Shown here: positions 16,781 to 26,621 of the stretch, piece after piece
Layout of the letters: each line of letters opens with the position of its first letter
Numbering within the stretch: position 1 is the stretch's first letter
Assembly (NCBI RefSeq): GCF_008692195.1
Contig: NZ_RXOM01000068.1
Location: forward strand, 62,001 to 126,000
Length of the DNA: 64,000 nt
Origin: Salegentibacter sp. R32
GTDB taxonomy: Bacteria; Bacteroidota; Bacteroidia; Flavobacteriales; Flavobacteriaceae
Reading direction: 5' to 3'
Position numbers and translations under genes: made by a program
The notes under the pieces: model-generated
Told to the model about the DNA's origin: nothing
The model's input: only the letters and a program-made list of their open reading frames with translations
Databases searched by the model: none

Positions 16781-17212
16781 TTATTCTTGAGTGTTGAAGG
16801 AAATATCTTTTAGTTGCGGATCTACCACAAATTTATTGTTTAAAAATTTTCTTCCAATAAGCACCGGAAACTTCATCTCTTTTCGGTCACTCAAAGAAAG
16901 CGATATTTTATAAACTTTCTCAAATATTTTAATAGTAGATTTTATTTCATAACGTTTTTGTGCTATCCCGTTGCTACTTCGCACTTTAATGGTATTGTAC
17001 TCTTTAAATACAAGCGGTTTGTGATTATAGTTCGGATGTTCCTTGTCTAAAAAATTACAATATAAAACTCCGTTTTCTTCGTGAATATCTTCACAATGGA
17101 TGGAAGAAGTATAAGCGCCGGTATCAATTTTTATGGCAATTTCCTTTAAACCAAGTTCGGGAAAATCGGCTTTATCTATTCTTCCTATCGTTTTTTTCGA
17201 TTTGTTGGTCAT
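16781..17212 (-). CDS. RimB-like retropepsin-type protease (ATP-dependent zinc protease family)
   Basis: The 143-residue protein belongs to the family historically named ATP-dependent zinc protease, now seen as retropepsin-like. The active-site block is [14 protein letters not shown] (Asp-Thr-Gly), and the second half carries [18 protein letters not shown], the matching ILGxxxL-like segment. Because each chain has one DTG, it should act as a dimer. In other bacteria the RimB member trims glutamates added by RimK, and the adjacent rimK supports the same role here. It is the first gene of its operon, divergent from uvrC across about 210 bases with no unambiguous promoter box. Confidence 0.82.
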   Translation of the reverse strand: MTNKSKKTIGRIDKADFPELGLKEIAIKIDTGAYTSSIHCEDIHEENGVLYCNFLDKEHPNYNHKPLVFKEYNTIKVRSSNGIAQKRYEIKSTIKIFEKVYKISLSLSDRKEMKFPVLIGRKFLNNKFVVDPQLKDISFNTQE

Positions 17213-17421
17213 ATAACAAAACTAAACATTTTTAGATTGAAGCTTTTTTAAATTTAAGTAAAATAGGGAGACTAGCGCTTCAAACCTAGCGATTTATATA
17301 AACTTTAGCTGAAAAATACCTTTTGTCCAAAAATTTTTCACTTAAAATAGAGTTTAGATTTTTATAAAGGAAAATGAGGTTCACTTCAGCAATACTCAAA
17401 AACATCAATTATCTTTGGAGT

Positions 17422-19212
17422 ATGGATGTACCTGCAATTGAGATTCAAATCAAAACCTTACCTTCCAGTCCGGGAGTCTATCAATATTACGATAAAAACG
17501 GAAAAATCCTGTATGTAGGAAAGGCCAAAAATTTAAAGAAACGGGTTTCTTCCTACTTCAATAAGAAGCACGATAGTCATCGGATTGGGGTGATGGTGAA
17601 AAAGATTAAGGAAATTCGGCATATTGTGGTGAATTCTGAAGCCGATGCCTTATTGCTTGAAAACAACTTGATTAAAAAATATCAGCCTCGTTTTAATGTG
17701 ATGCTGAAAGACGATAAAACCTATCCGTGGATTTGTATTAAAAATGAACGCTTTCCAAGAGTATTTTCCACTCGTCGTTTAATAAAAGACGGGAGTGAAT
17801 ATTATGGACCGTTTACCAGCGTGCGGACGGTAAATACCTTACTAGAACTTATTCGGGAACTTTACCAAATAAGAACTTGCAACTATGACCTTTCTGAAGA
17901 AAAAATTAGAAACGGAAAATACAAAGTTTGTCTGGAATACCATTTAGGAAACTGCAAAGGACCTTGTGAAGGTTTACAGCCGGAAGTAGCATACAATAAT
18001 AATATTGAACACATTCGGCAGATTGTAAAAGGGAATTTTAAAGACTCCTTGCATAAATTTAGAGATCAAATGCAGGCGCATGCTGAAAAAATGGAGTTTG
18101 AAGATGCGCAACGCATCAAAGATAAGATTGATATTTTAGAGAAATACCAAGCAAAATCTACTGTGGTAAATCCTAAAATTAATAACGTAGATGTTTTTTC
18201 AGTAATGAGTGATGAAGGCTATGGCTATGTAAACTTCCTTCAGCTTTCTCACGGAGCGATTATTAGGTCGCATACCATCGAGATGAAAAAAAAACTTGCT
18301 GAAAGTGACCGCGAGTTACTAGAATTAGCAATTACAGAAATTAGGCAACGTTTCAACTCCAAATCTCCTGAAATTTTCGTACCTTTTAAGGTAGATGTGG
18401 GTGAAAATATAAAAGTAACCGTACCAAAACTGGGTGATAAAAAATCGATTGTAGATTTGTCCCTGCGGAATGCCAAATATTACCGCCAAGAGCGCTTTAA
18501 ACAGATGAAGATTGTAGATCCAGATCGTCATGTAAACCGTTTGATGGCACAGATGAAAAAGGATTTACGTTTAAGTGAAGAACCCCGACATATTGAATGT
18601 TTCGATAATTCAAATATACAAGGGAGTAATCCCGTGGCGGCTTGTGTGGTTTTTAAAGATGGGAAACCAAGTAAAAAAGACTATCGTAAATTTAATATAA
18701 AAACGGTAGAAGGCCCTAACGATTTTGCTTCGATGGAAGAAGTGGTGTTTAGACGTTACCGAAGATTACTGAATGAAGAAGAACCTTTACCGCAATTAAT
18801 TATTATAGATGGAGGAAAAGGACAACTTTCTTCCGCTGTAAAAGCCTTGGAAACTTTAAATTTACGCGGAAAAATTGCTATTATTGGTATCGCAAAACGT
18901 TTAGAAGAATTATTTTATCCGGGAGATTCCATTCCGTTGTATCTTGATAAACGTTCAGAAACCTTGAAAGTAATTCAACAATTACGGAATGAAGCGCACC
19001 GCTTTGGAATTACCTTTCACCGTAATAAACGAAGTAATGCCGCTTTGGGAACAGAATTGCAGGAAATCCCCGGGATTGGAGAAAAAACAGCAGTTGAACT
19101 TCTAAAGCATTTTAGATCAGTAAAACGGATTCAGCAAGCTGAAAAAAAGGAATTAACAGAAGTAGTGGGCAATGCAAAAGCCACTTTAATCCATAATCAT
19201 TATCATTCGTGA
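17422..19212 (+). CDS. uvrC: Excinuclease ABC subunit C
   Basis: UvrC makes both incisions around bulky DNA lesions in nucleotide excision repair. From ATG 17422 the product is 596 residues. The order is GIY-YIG nuclease (PSSPGVYQYYDKNGKILYVG at about 11-30), a cysteine region (ICLEYHLGNCKGPCEG type), a UVR helix pair (MEFEDAQRIKDKIDIL), the RNase H-like C-terminal nuclease (ECFDNSNIQGSNPVA and IIIDGGKGQLSS), and terminal helix-hairpin-helix motifs (LQEIPGIGEKTAVELLKHF). The frame extends 16 codons upstream to 17374, but conserved sequence starts at IEIQIKTLPSSPG, so 17422 is preferred. It ends 4 bases before the patatin gene. Confidence 0.95.
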   Translation: MDVPAIEIQIKTLPSSPGVYQYYDKNGKILYVGKAKNLKKRVSSYFNKKHDSHRIGVMVKKIKEIRHIVVNSEADALLLENNLIKKYQPRFNVMLKDDKTYPWICIKNERFPRVFSTRRLIKDGSEYYGPFTSVRTVNTLLELIRELYQIRTCNYDLSEEKIRNGKYKVCLEYHLGNCKGPCEGLQPEVAYNNNIEHIRQIVKGNFKDSLHKFRDQMQAHAEKMEFEDAQRIKDKIDILEKYQAKSTVVNPKINNVDVFSVMSDEGYGYVNFLQLSHGAIIRSHTIEMKKKLAESDRELLELAITEIRQRFNSKSPEIFVPFKVDVGENIKVTVPKLGDKKSIVDLSLRNAKYYRQERFKQMKIVDPDRHVNRLMAQMKKDLRLSEEPRHIECFDNSNIQGSNPVAACVVFKDGKPSKKDYRKFNIKTVEGPNDFASMEEVVFRRYRRLLNEEEPLPQLIIIDGGKGQLSSAVKALETLNLRGKIAIIGIAKRLEELFYPGDSIPLYLDKRSETLKVIQQLRNEAHRFGITFHRNKRSNAALGTELQEIPGIGEKTAVELLKHFRSVKRIQQAEKKELTEVVGNAKATLIHNHYHS

Positions 19213-19216
19213 TACC

Positions 19217-21460
19217 ATGAAACAACTTATTAAGTTTGCCATAGTACTTGTTGGTTTTTCTTTGTGGGGGCAAACTTCGCCTTCTCAAGAAGACCTAAAA
19301 GTGGGTTTGGTGCTGAGTGGTGGTGGTGCAAAAGGCCTCGCGCATATTGGCGCGTTAAAAGTAATTGAAGAATCGGGAGTACGTATTGATTATGTGGGCG
19401 GTACGAGTATGGGAGCAATAATAGGTTCTTTATATGCTTCAGGTTACACTCCACATCAGTTAGATTCAATATTTAAACAGACCAATTTTAATACCTTGAT
19501 TCAAGATGATTTACCAAGAGGGGTGAAGTCTTTTTACGAACGGGAAGATTCTGAACGTTATGCCGTTACGCTTCCTTTTGATGATTTTAAAATTGGTTTT
19601 CCGTCGGGACTTTCCAAAGGGCAAAATATTTATAACCTGTTGGCTTATTTAATGTCGCCAGTCAATGATATAACAGATTTTAAGGAGCTGCCCATTCCTT
19701 TTTTCTGTATGGGAACTAATATTGAAACTGGAGAAGAAGTATTATTAGACCGTGGTTCGTTACCGCAAGCGGTTTCAGCTAGCGGAGCGATTCCTTCCTT
19801 ATTCAGTCCGGTGGAAATTAATGGGAAGTTAATTTCAGATGGAGGAATTGCCAATAATTATCCCATTGAAGAAATGAAAAAACGAGGCGTAGACTATGTG
19901 ATTGGCGTAGATGTACAAGATAGTTTGGTAAACCGAAAAAAACTACAATCGGCTTTCGAGATTTTAACACAGGTGAATAATTTTCGTACCATTAAGGATA
20001 TGAAAACCAAACGGAAGAAAACCGATTTATATATTAAACCTGATATTACAGCGTTCACCATTTTATCTTTTGATGAAGGCGAAGCCATTATTAATAAAGG
20101 TGAAGAAAAAGCAAAGGAGTTTACCGCCGATTTGCAATTGTTGGCACAACGGCAACAAACTTTTACAGAGAGTAGCCCTCAACATATTCAGCTTTCAGAT
20201 TCAGTGTACATCCATAATATCCATATTTCAGGAAATAGTAATTACCCTCGAAATTATATCCGTGGAAAATTAAAGATAGATACTGACACCAAAGTAGCTT
20301 ATCAAGATATTGGGGAAGGAATCAATAATCTTTCAGCCACCGGAAATTTTAAACGGGTTGAATATGAACTTATAAATATTGAAGAGGGGCAAAAAGATTT
20401 AAACCTTATAGTTTCTGAAAATAAGAATAATACGAGTTTGCGTTTAGCATTGCATTATGATGAATTATACCGTAGTGCGGCGTTAATTAACCTTACCCGT
20501 AAAAGCTTGTTGTTTAAGAACGATATTCTTTCCTTAGATTTTATTGCCGGAGATAACTTTAGGTACGATGCCCGTTACTATATAGATAAAGGAAGTTACT
20601 GGAGCCTCGGGTTGCATTCCAGGTTCGACCAATTTAGCAAAAGCGTTCCTTATAGTTTTATCATTAATAATTTTAATTTGGGAGACTATAACGTTAACCA
20701 AATAACGGTCGATTCCCAAGATTTTACCAATCAGATTTATGCGGAAACCTTCTTTTTAAAATCTTTTAAGTTTGGTATGGGGGGAGAGCATAAATACACC
20801 AATTTAGAGACAGAAACGATTATTGAAAATAATGAAAACCAAGAAGTGCCGTTTACCATCTTAGAACAAAGTAACCTGTTTAGTGCCTTTGGCTATTTAG
20901 AATACGATAAGTATGATAACGCCTATTTCCCGTGTAACGGTTTACGTTTTATGGGAGATTTTCACGCTTACCTTTTCGAGTCGAAAGCTAGTTTTGATTT
21001 TACTCCATTTTACATTGCTAAAGGTTATTTTGGTTATGCTTTTTCTCCAATAAATAATTTTTCTTTTCGCCTACAGACCGAAACAGGTTTTAGAATAGGC
21101 GAAACCGAAATGAATGCTTTGAATTTTTACTTAGGAGGCTATGGGAACCGTTTGGTAAATAACCTAACTTCTTTTTACGGATACGATTTTGTAAGTATTG
21201 GTGGTGATAGTTACATCAAAGGTTTAATAGAAGTAGATTTTGAGCCTTTTGAAAAAAACCATATTACCCTAGGTTATAATTTTGCCAATGCCGAAGATGA
21301 TTTATATAGCAATGGCAACTGGTTTTCTACTCCCGACTATACCGGTTTTGGCTTAGGCTATGGTATAGAAACTTTTCTAGGCCCTATTGAACTTAAATAT
21401 ACTCATTCTCCTGAACGTTCAGAAAGTGAATGGTTCTTTAGTCTAGGCTTTTGGTTTTAG
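19217..21460 (+). CDS. Patatin-like phospholipase with C-terminal Omp85-type outer-membrane barrel
   Basis: The 747-residue protein combines a signal peptide (1-19), a patatin hydrolase domain (about 28-300), a POTRA-like segment (VYIHNIHISGNSNYPRNYIR) and a C-terminal Omp85/BamA-type beta-barrel ending in FFSLGFWF. Catalytic features are complete: oxyanion GGGAKG at 35-40, nucleophile Ser in GTSMG at 62-66, and the Asp-Gly-Gly motif near 208. This is the layout of type Vd (PlpD-like) secreted phospholipases, in which the barrel places the lipase at the cell surface. It is co-transcribed with uvrC (4-base gap), which is probably only positional. The lipid substrate is unknown. Confidence 0.9.
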   Translation: MKQLIKFAIVLVGFSLWGQTSPSQEDLKVGLVLSGGGAKGLAHIGALKVIEESGVRIDYVGGTSMGAIIGSLYASGYTPHQLDSIFKQTNFNTLIQDDLPRGVKSFYEREDSERYAVTLPFDDFKIGFPSGLSKGQNIYNLLAYLMSPVNDITDFKELPIPFFCMGTNIETGEEVLLDRGSLPQAVSASGAIPSLFSPVEINGKLISDGGIANNYPIEEMKKRGVDYVIGVDVQDSLVNRKKLQSAFEILTQVNNFRTIKDMKTKRKKTDLYIKPDITAFTILSFDEGEAIINKGEEKAKEFTADLQLLAQRQQTFTESSPQHIQLSDSVYIHNIHISGNSNYPRNYIRGKLKIDTDTKVAYQDIGEGINNLSATGNFKRVEYELINIEEGQKDLNLIVSENKNNTSLRLALHYDELYRSAALINLTRKSLLFKNDILSLDFIAGDNFRYDARYYIDKGSYWSLGLHSRFDQFSKSVPYSFIINNFNLGDYNVNQITVDSQDFTNQIYAETFFLKSFKFGMGGEHKYTNLETETIIENNENQEVPFTILEQSNLFSAFGYLEYDKYDNAYFPCNGLRFMGDFHAYLFESKASFDFTPFYIAKGYFGYAFSPINNFSFRLQTETGFRIGETEMNALNFYLGGYGNRLVNNLTSFYGYDFVSIGGDSYIKGLIEVDFEPFEKNHITLGYNFANAEDDLYSNGNWFSTPDYTGFGLGYGIETFLGPIELKYTHSPERSESEWFFSLGFWF

Positions 21461-21559
21461 CATTTCTAACTAAAAAATTTTAGCGAAAATTTTCTGGAAA
21501 AATAACAGTATAAAATATAATAAATATTTTGTATATTCATACGGTAAATACTTTTACCA

Positions 21560-22825
21560 ATGAAACAAAAATACTTTTTCCTCTATTTGCTTTTTTGTGG
21601 TTTGTTTATGGCTGAAGCCCAAGAAAATTGGCATTACTTAAATTATTCAGTCAGTAATAATATAGGCAATATTTATGCCGTAGATGCCAATACGGTTTTT
21701 GTTGTGACTGATGGCGGAGAGATACACCGTAGCTTAGATGGTGGCGGTACGTGGCAGATGTATACTTCTAATTCACAAGAAGCACTGAACGATATTTATT
21801 TTTACGATAGCCAACAAGGTTATGCGGTTGGAGCTGCCGGTAGTATTTTAAAGACAATTGATGGCGGAAATAATTGGAGCTCCATGAATGCTTCAAATAC
21901 TGAGGATTTTTCTTCAGTAGTCATGCTCTCATCCAATGAGGTTTGGGTCGTAGGAAAAGAAGGGATTGTTTTACATTCTCAAGATAATGGAAATACTTGG
22001 GCATCATTAACAATAACCGAAGAAGACTTAAATGACATTGCGTTTAGAGATAATGAAGCTTATATCGTTGGAAATAATGGAACACTCTTCTATTCTTCAG
22101 ATTCAGGCAATAGTTGGACAGCACAAGACCTTTCAGTAGATTCAGATTTTTTTGCTTTATCAATGACTTCTGCAAAAACCTATTTTTTGTCGGGCTCAAC
22201 ACAAGGTTATGGTAATGAGGGTTACGATGTTTACAGTACGATTGATAATATAAATTGGTCTAGCAGTTGGGTTGAAGGATTTCTGGGTGGTGGAGTGCAA
22301 GATTTAGAGTTTGTTGAAGAACAATTAGGTTTTACAGTCGCTTCGGCAATGGGACTTTGTGATTGCTGTTATTTTGGTTCGGAAAGATATACTCTGACCA
22401 ATGGATGGGAAGATAGTCTACTTCAGGAAACTAATGCTGCCAACTGTATTGCTAGTCCTTATGCGTTTGTATCATTAGCTAACGAAGAAGTAGGTTATAT
22501 TTTACTAGGAGGACTCATTTTAAAAACCAGTAATGGTGGAGAATATACAGTTTTAAAAACGGAGGAATATGAGTTTAATAATAAAATAAAACTTTATCCT
22601 AATCCAGCCCATCAAGAAGTATATTTGAAATTAGATGATATTGCACCTAATTTGTTAAATGCTCATATAATCGATATTAAAGGAAAAAAGATAAATACCA
22701 TTACCCAATTAAAAAGTCTCACCAATATTGAAACCTCTACTTTAAGCAATGGTATTTATTTCATTTCCCTTGTGAAAAATCATCAGGTGTTAGCTACTAA
22801 GAAATTGTTGATTCAGCATGAGTAG
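21560..22825 (+). CDS. Type IX-secreted beta-propeller-like (YCF48/BNR repeat) protein
   Basis: The 421-residue protein has a signal peptide ending MAEAQ (about residue 21). A series of short repeats about 40 residues apart follows, with DGG-x-W cores: SLDGGGTWQMY, TIDGGNNWSSM, SQDNGNTWASL and SSDSGNSWTAQ. These are BNR/YCF48-like propeller blades. The end is a type IX sorting domain: LYPNPAHQEVYLKL, IIDIKGKKINTI and STLSNGIYFISL. A short Cys-rich stretch (GLCDCCYFGS) interrupts the later part. It is predicted to be surface exposed or released, with unknown ligand. The last 29 bases overlap the converging luciferase-like gene. Confidence 0.85.
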   Translation: MKQKYFFLYLLFCGLFMAEAQENWHYLNYSVSNNIGNIYAVDANTVFVVTDGGEIHRSLDGGGTWQMYTSNSQEALNDIYFYDSQQGYAVGAAGSILKTIDGGNNWSSMNASNTEDFSSVVMLSSNEVWVVGKEGIVLHSQDNGNTWASLTITEEDLNDIAFRDNEAYIVGNNGTLFYSSDSGNSWTAQDLSVDSDFFALSMTSAKTYFLSGSTQGYGNEGYDVYSTIDNINWSSSWVEGFLGGGVQDLEFVEEQLGFTVASAMGLCDCCYFGSERYTLTNGWEDSLLQETNAANCIASPYAFVSLANEEVGYILLGGLILKTSNGGEYTVLKTEEYEFNNKIKLYPNPAHQEVYLKLDDIAPNLLNAHIIDIKGKKINTITQLKSLTNIETSTLSNGIYFISLVKNHQVLATKKLLIQHE

Positions 22826-23825
22826 CTTCCAAACCCATCGCTTCCGCAATTAATTTAAAAGATTTTAATCGAAGTTGCTTATCGTAGCTCATGGTGGTGA
22901 TGACCAATTCATCAACATCATAAGTTTCGGAAAGTTTTTCTAATTCTGCTTTTACTTGGTTTTGCGTTCCTGAGATAATTCGATTGCTGTTCGCTTCAAT
23001 GCGTTGTTGCTCGTAAGCTGAAAATTCATATTGTTCCACCTCTTTAAACGCCGGGCGTTTTCCAAAATTTCCTTTTTCAAACTGTACCAACGTATAATCC
23101 ATATACTTTCGCATATTGGCGGCAATTTGTTCGGTTTCTCCACACATTACAAAAGAGGAAAGTAAAACTTTAGGCTTTTGTAAACTTTCCGAAGGTTTAA
23201 AATTATCCCGATAAATTTTTACCACTTCAGGTGGGACATTTCCATTAATAAATTTAGCGGTGGCTAAACCTAATCCTTTTTCAGCAGCTATTTTGGCGCT
23301 TCCCCCACTAGAACTTAAAATCCATTGGTCGGGAACACTTTCTGCCTGAGGGATCGCATAAATTCTTCCATTTTGTGTTGCTGCTGTATCTCTAAAGAAA
23401 TGCTGCAAATGGTCAATTTGCTTTAAATAATCTTCTTCTTTAAAAGTATTGGAAGGATTCAACAACATTGCACTTATGCGGTCACCGCCGGGAGCGCGTC
23501 CCATCCCCATTTCAATACGCCCGGGGAAAAGTGCTTCCAACATTCTAAAATTTTCCGCCATTTTAAAAGCGCTATGGTTCGGTAGCATAATTCCACCGCT
23601 GCCAATCTTTATATGTTGAGTAGCATCGGCCAATTTAACCATCAACACTTCCGGCGCAGAACCGGCAATGGAAGGGGAGTTGTGATGTTCAGAAACCCAA
23701 AAGCGGTTGTAGCCTAAGTCTTCGGCTAATTTTACGGTTTCAATAGTTTCCAGTAAAGCTTCGCGAGCAGTGGCGCCATGCCTAACAATAGATTGGTCGA
23801 GGATACCTATTTTTATATTTTTCAT
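22797..23825 (-). CDS. LLM class flavin-dependent oxidoreductase
   Basis: The 342-residue luciferase-like monooxygenase fold protein begins KIGILDQSIVRHGATAREAL and has the family blocks LGYNRFWVSEHHNSPSIAGS, IKIGSGGIMLPNHS, RIEMGMGRAPGGD and QWILSSSGGSAKIAAEKGLG. This is the single-chain, MsnO8-like branch common in Bacteroidota and Firmicutes. It would use reduced FMN and oxygen to oxidise a small organic substrate that cannot be identified. It converges on the propeller gene with a 29-base overlap and is divergent from the tyrosine-degradation genes. No operon partner is visible. Confidence 0.9.
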   Translation of the reverse strand: MKNIKIGILDQSIVRHGATAREALLETIETVKLAEDLGYNRFWVSEHHNSPSIAGSAPEVLMVKLADATQHIKIGSGGIMLPNHSAFKMAENFRMLEALFPGRIEMGMGRAPGGDRISAMLLNPSNTFKEEDYLKQIDHLQHFFRDTAATQNGRIYAIPQAESVPDQWILSSSGGSAKIAAEKGLGLATAKFINGNVPPEVVKIYRDNFKPSESLQKPKVLLSSFVMCGETEQIAANMRKYMDYTLVQFEKGNFGKRPAFKEVEQYEFSAYEQQRIEANSNRIISGTQNQVKAELEKLSETYDVDELVITTMSYDKQLRLKSFKLIAEAMGLEATHAESTIS

Positions 23826-24020
23826 TTAAAATTGATTCAGGTTAACTAATGAAATCCCTACTTTCTTTTAAGTGAAAAGTGAATAGATTTCATCTAAAAA
23901 TTCAGTTCTGTAAATTAATCGGAGTAGCGTTCGTTTCATTACAGAAATAGCCTTCAATTTTATAAATGGTTGAATAGATTTTAAGTATCGAAAAAATTTA
24001 GGAACAAGCATTTCAAACGT

Positions 24021-24052
24021 TTGAATTAAACGAAAAAAAATTGCGATATTTG
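24021..24052 (+). promoter_or_regulatory. Promoter of hmgA
   Basis: TTG at 24021-24023, a 21-base spacer and GATATTTG at 24045-24052 match the Bacteroidota promoter at 7 of 8 positions of the -7 box. It lies 20 bases before the hmgA ATG. Confidence 0.6.
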
Positions 24053-24071
24053 TAAAAACCACAAGTTAATT

Positions 24072-25241
24072 ATGCCATTTTATCATAAATTAGGAAAGAT
24101 ACCCCATAAGCGGCACACAATTTTTAAAAAACCCGATGGAAGCTTGTATTACGAACAATTGTTCGGGACCATTGGTTTTGATGGAATGTCGTCTAATCTG
24201 TATCACGAACACCGCCCCACACAGGTAAAAGAAATTAAAGGAAGTTACGATGTAAGCCCTAAAGTAGCGGTTGCTAACAATTTAAAGTCTTATAAATTTA
24301 AAGGCTTTCAAGTAGTGCCGGCACCCGATTATTTAGAGAGCAGAAAAACCGTACTTACCAATCAGGATTGTAGTATTGTTTTAGCTGCACCACAAGAATC
24401 AACAGAGGATTATTTTTATAAAAATGCCGATTGTGATGAACTTATTTTTATTCATCAAGGTACCGGGAAATTAAGAACCCAACTCGGAAACTTAGATTTT
24501 AAATATGGTGATTATTTATTAGTTCCTAGAGGAACCATTTATAAACTCGATTTTGATGATGAAAATAACCGTTTGTTTATTGTGGAGTCCCACCGGCCTA
24601 TCTACACGCCAAAAAGATACCGAAATTACTTTGGACAATTGCTAGAACATTCACCTTTTTGCGAGCGCGATTTGCGACAACCACAAGAATTGGAAACTAA
24701 TGATGAGAAGGGAGATTTTTTAATCAAGATCAAAAAGAATAATGAAATTTTTGATATGGTTTATGCCACTCATCCTTTTGATGTCGTGGGGTACGATGGT
24801 TACAACTATCCTTACGCATTTTCCATTCACGATTTTGAACCCATTACAGGAAGAATTCACCAACCGCCACCGGTACATCAAACTTTTGAGACTGATGCGT
24901 TTGTAGTTTGCTCTTTTTGTCCGCGTTTGTACGATTATCACCCAGAAGCCATTCCTGCACCTTACAGTCACAGTAATATTGATAGTGATGAGGTGTTGTA
25001 TTATGTAGATGGCGATTTTATGAGCAGGAATGATATTGAAGCCGGGCATATTTCTCTGCATCCGGCGGGAATTCCGCACGGTCCACATCCGGGAGCTGTA
25101 GAAAGAAGTATTGGCCAGACCGGAACCGAAGAGTTAGCGGTAATGGTAGATACCTTCCGTCCGTTGCAAGTAACCGAAGAAGGTTTAAAAATTGCAGACG
25201 GCTCGTATCATACCTCTTGGTTAGACGAAAACCATGATTAG
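24072..25241 (+). CDS. hmgA: Homogentisate 1,2-dioxygenase
   Basis: The 389-residue iron(II) enzyme opens the ring of homogentisate to maleylacetoacetate in tyrosine/phenylalanine breakdown. The N-terminal part has YHKLGKIPHKRHTIF and the cupin half has FVVCSFCPRLYDYHP. The iron ligand region is PAPYSHSNIDSDEVLYYVDG plus AGIPHGPHPG (His-Glu-His arrangement). The protein is shorter than the 430-445-residue Pseudomonas/human forms, as usual for Bacteroidota. It has its own promoter and is followed after 100 bases by hppD, the enzyme that makes its substrate, so the two act in sequence. Confidence 0.93.
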   Translation: MPFYHKLGKIPHKRHTIFKKPDGSLYYEQLFGTIGFDGMSSNLYHEHRPTQVKEIKGSYDVSPKVAVANNLKSYKFKGFQVVPAPDYLESRKTVLTNQDCSIVLAAPQESTEDYFYKNADCDELIFIHQGTGKLRTQLGNLDFKYGDYLLVPRGTIYKLDFDDENNRLFIVESHRPIYTPKRYRNYFGQLLEHSPFCERDLRQPQELETNDEKGDFLIKIKKNNEIFDMVYATHPFDVVGYDGYNYPYAFSIHDFEPITGRIHQPPPVHQTFETDAFVVCSFCPRLYDYHPEAIPAPYSHSNIDSDEVLYYVDGDFMSRNDIEAGHISLHPAGIPHGPHPGAVERSIGQTGTEELAVMVDTFRPLQVTEEGLKIADGSYHTSWLDENHD

Positions 25242-25341
25242 TGAAAAACAATTATTAAATATTTCTGCGCAAGCAAGAGCGATGTGGTAAGTTCTTGAAA
25301 AACTTCAGCAGAAAATAATTTAAAATTTTAAAAGCAATACA

Positions 25342-26502
25342 ATGAGTAAAAAAATAGAATCAGTTAATTACGGATTAGAAAAAATATTTGAAGGAGCGCA
25401 AGACTTTTTGCCCCTCTTGGGAACCGATTATGTTGAATTATACGTAGGAAATGCCAAACAAGCAGCCCATTTTTATAAAACTGCTTTCGGCTTTCAATCT
25501 AAAGCTTATTCAGGATTGGAAACAGGAAATAAAGATTCTGTTTCTTACGTACTTCAACAAGATAAGATTAGACTGGTACTTACCACACCATTAAGTTCTA
25601 AAAACCCAATAAATGAACATCTTGCTAAACATGGAGATGGGGTGAAGGTGATTGCCCTTTGGGTAGAAGATGCTAAAAAAGCTTGGGAAGAAACCACTTC
25701 CCGCGGAGCAAAATCTTTTATGGAGCCCAAGGTTGAAAAAGATGAGGATGGGGAAGTCGTAAGAGCAGGAATTTATACCTATGGTGAAACCGTTCATATG
25801 TTTGTGGAACGCAAAAACTATAAAGGTGAATTTTTGCCCGGGTATAGAAAATGGGTATCTCCATACAATCCAGGTCCTGTAGGTTTAAAATATATAGACC
25901 ATATGGTAGGGAATGTAGGTTGGAACGAAATGAATACTTGGGTAAAATGGTATGAAGATGTGATGGGCTTTGTTAATTTCCTTTCTTTTGATGACAAGCA
26001 AATCCATACGGAATATTCAGCTTTAATGAGTAAAGTAATGAGTAACGGAAATGGAAGAATTAAATTCCCGATTAATGAACCTGCGGAAGGAATTAAAAAA
26101 TCTCAAATTGAAGAATATTTAGATTTTTACGAAGGTCCGGGAGTGCAGCATATTGCTGTGGCAACCGACGATATTATAAAAACCGTAGCAGATTTAAGAG
26201 CACGTGGAGTAGAATTTCTTTCTCATCCACCGGAAGCCTATTACGCAGCTGTTCCCGGTAGGTTAGAAGAATTCAGTCACGAATTAAATGAAGATATTGA
26301 GCGCCTTCAAAGCCTCGGGATTATGATTGATGCCGATGAAGAAGGCTATTTATTACAGATTTTCACCAAGCCTATACAAGATAGACCTACACTTTTCTTC
26401 GAAATTATTCAACGAATGGGCGCTAGAGGCTTTGGTGCAGGTAATTTTAAAGCCCTTTTTGAGTCAATTGAAAGGGAGCAACAATTACGAGGAACGTTAT
26501 AA
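25342..26502 (+). CDS. hppD: 4-hydroxyphenylpyruvate dioxygenase
   Basis: The 386-residue iron(II) enzyme converts 4-hydroxyphenylpyruvate to homogentisate. Two vicinal-oxygen-chelate halves are visible. The N-terminal one begins DYVELYVGNAKQAAHFYKTA. The catalytic C-terminal one has the ligands in YIDHMVGNV, GVQHIAVATDD and LFFEIIQRMG (two His and one Glu). The motif GFGAGNFKALFESIEREQ is the typical C-terminal helix. Length is normal. The 100 bases between hmgA and hppD contain no obvious terminator, so the pair is likely co-transcribed. A candidate small RNA unit follows downstream. Confidence 0.95.
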   Translation: MSKKIESVNYGLEKIFEGAQDFLPLLGTDYVELYVGNAKQAAHFYKTAFGFQSKAYSGLETGNKDSVSYVLQQDKIRLVLTTPLSSKNPINEHLAKHGDGVKVIALWVEDAKKAWEETTSRGAKSFMEPKVEKDEDGEVVRAGIYTYGETVHMFVERKNYKGEFLPGYRKWVSPYNPGPVGLKYIDHMVGNVGWNEMNTWVKWYEDVMGFVNFLSFDDKQIHTEYSALMSKVMSNGNGRIKFPINEPAEGIKKSQIEEYLDFYEGPGVQHIAVATDDIIKTVADLRARGVEFLSHPPEAYYAAVPGRLEEFSHELNEDIERLQSLGIMIDADEEGYLLQIFTKPIQDRPTLFFEIIQRMGARGFGAGNFKALFESIEREQQLRGTL

Positions 26503-26587
26503 AAATTTAAAAATTTTAATGAATTGTCAGCTAAAATGATTTTTTGATAATTATTTGATTTGAGAATAGTTAAATATAATTTTCTTG

Positions 26588-26618
26588 TTGTTCGTATTGT
26601 GCTTATACAGTACTTTTG
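26588..26618 (+). promoter_or_regulatory. Intergenic promoter downstream of hppD
   Basis: TTG at 26588-26590, a 20-base spacer and TACTTTTG at 26611-26618 exactly match the Bacteroidota consensus. No coding start follows. The next gene begins at 26806, after a strong terminator, so the promoter seems to serve a short untranslated RNA. Confidence 0.6.
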
Positions 26619-26621
26619 CGC

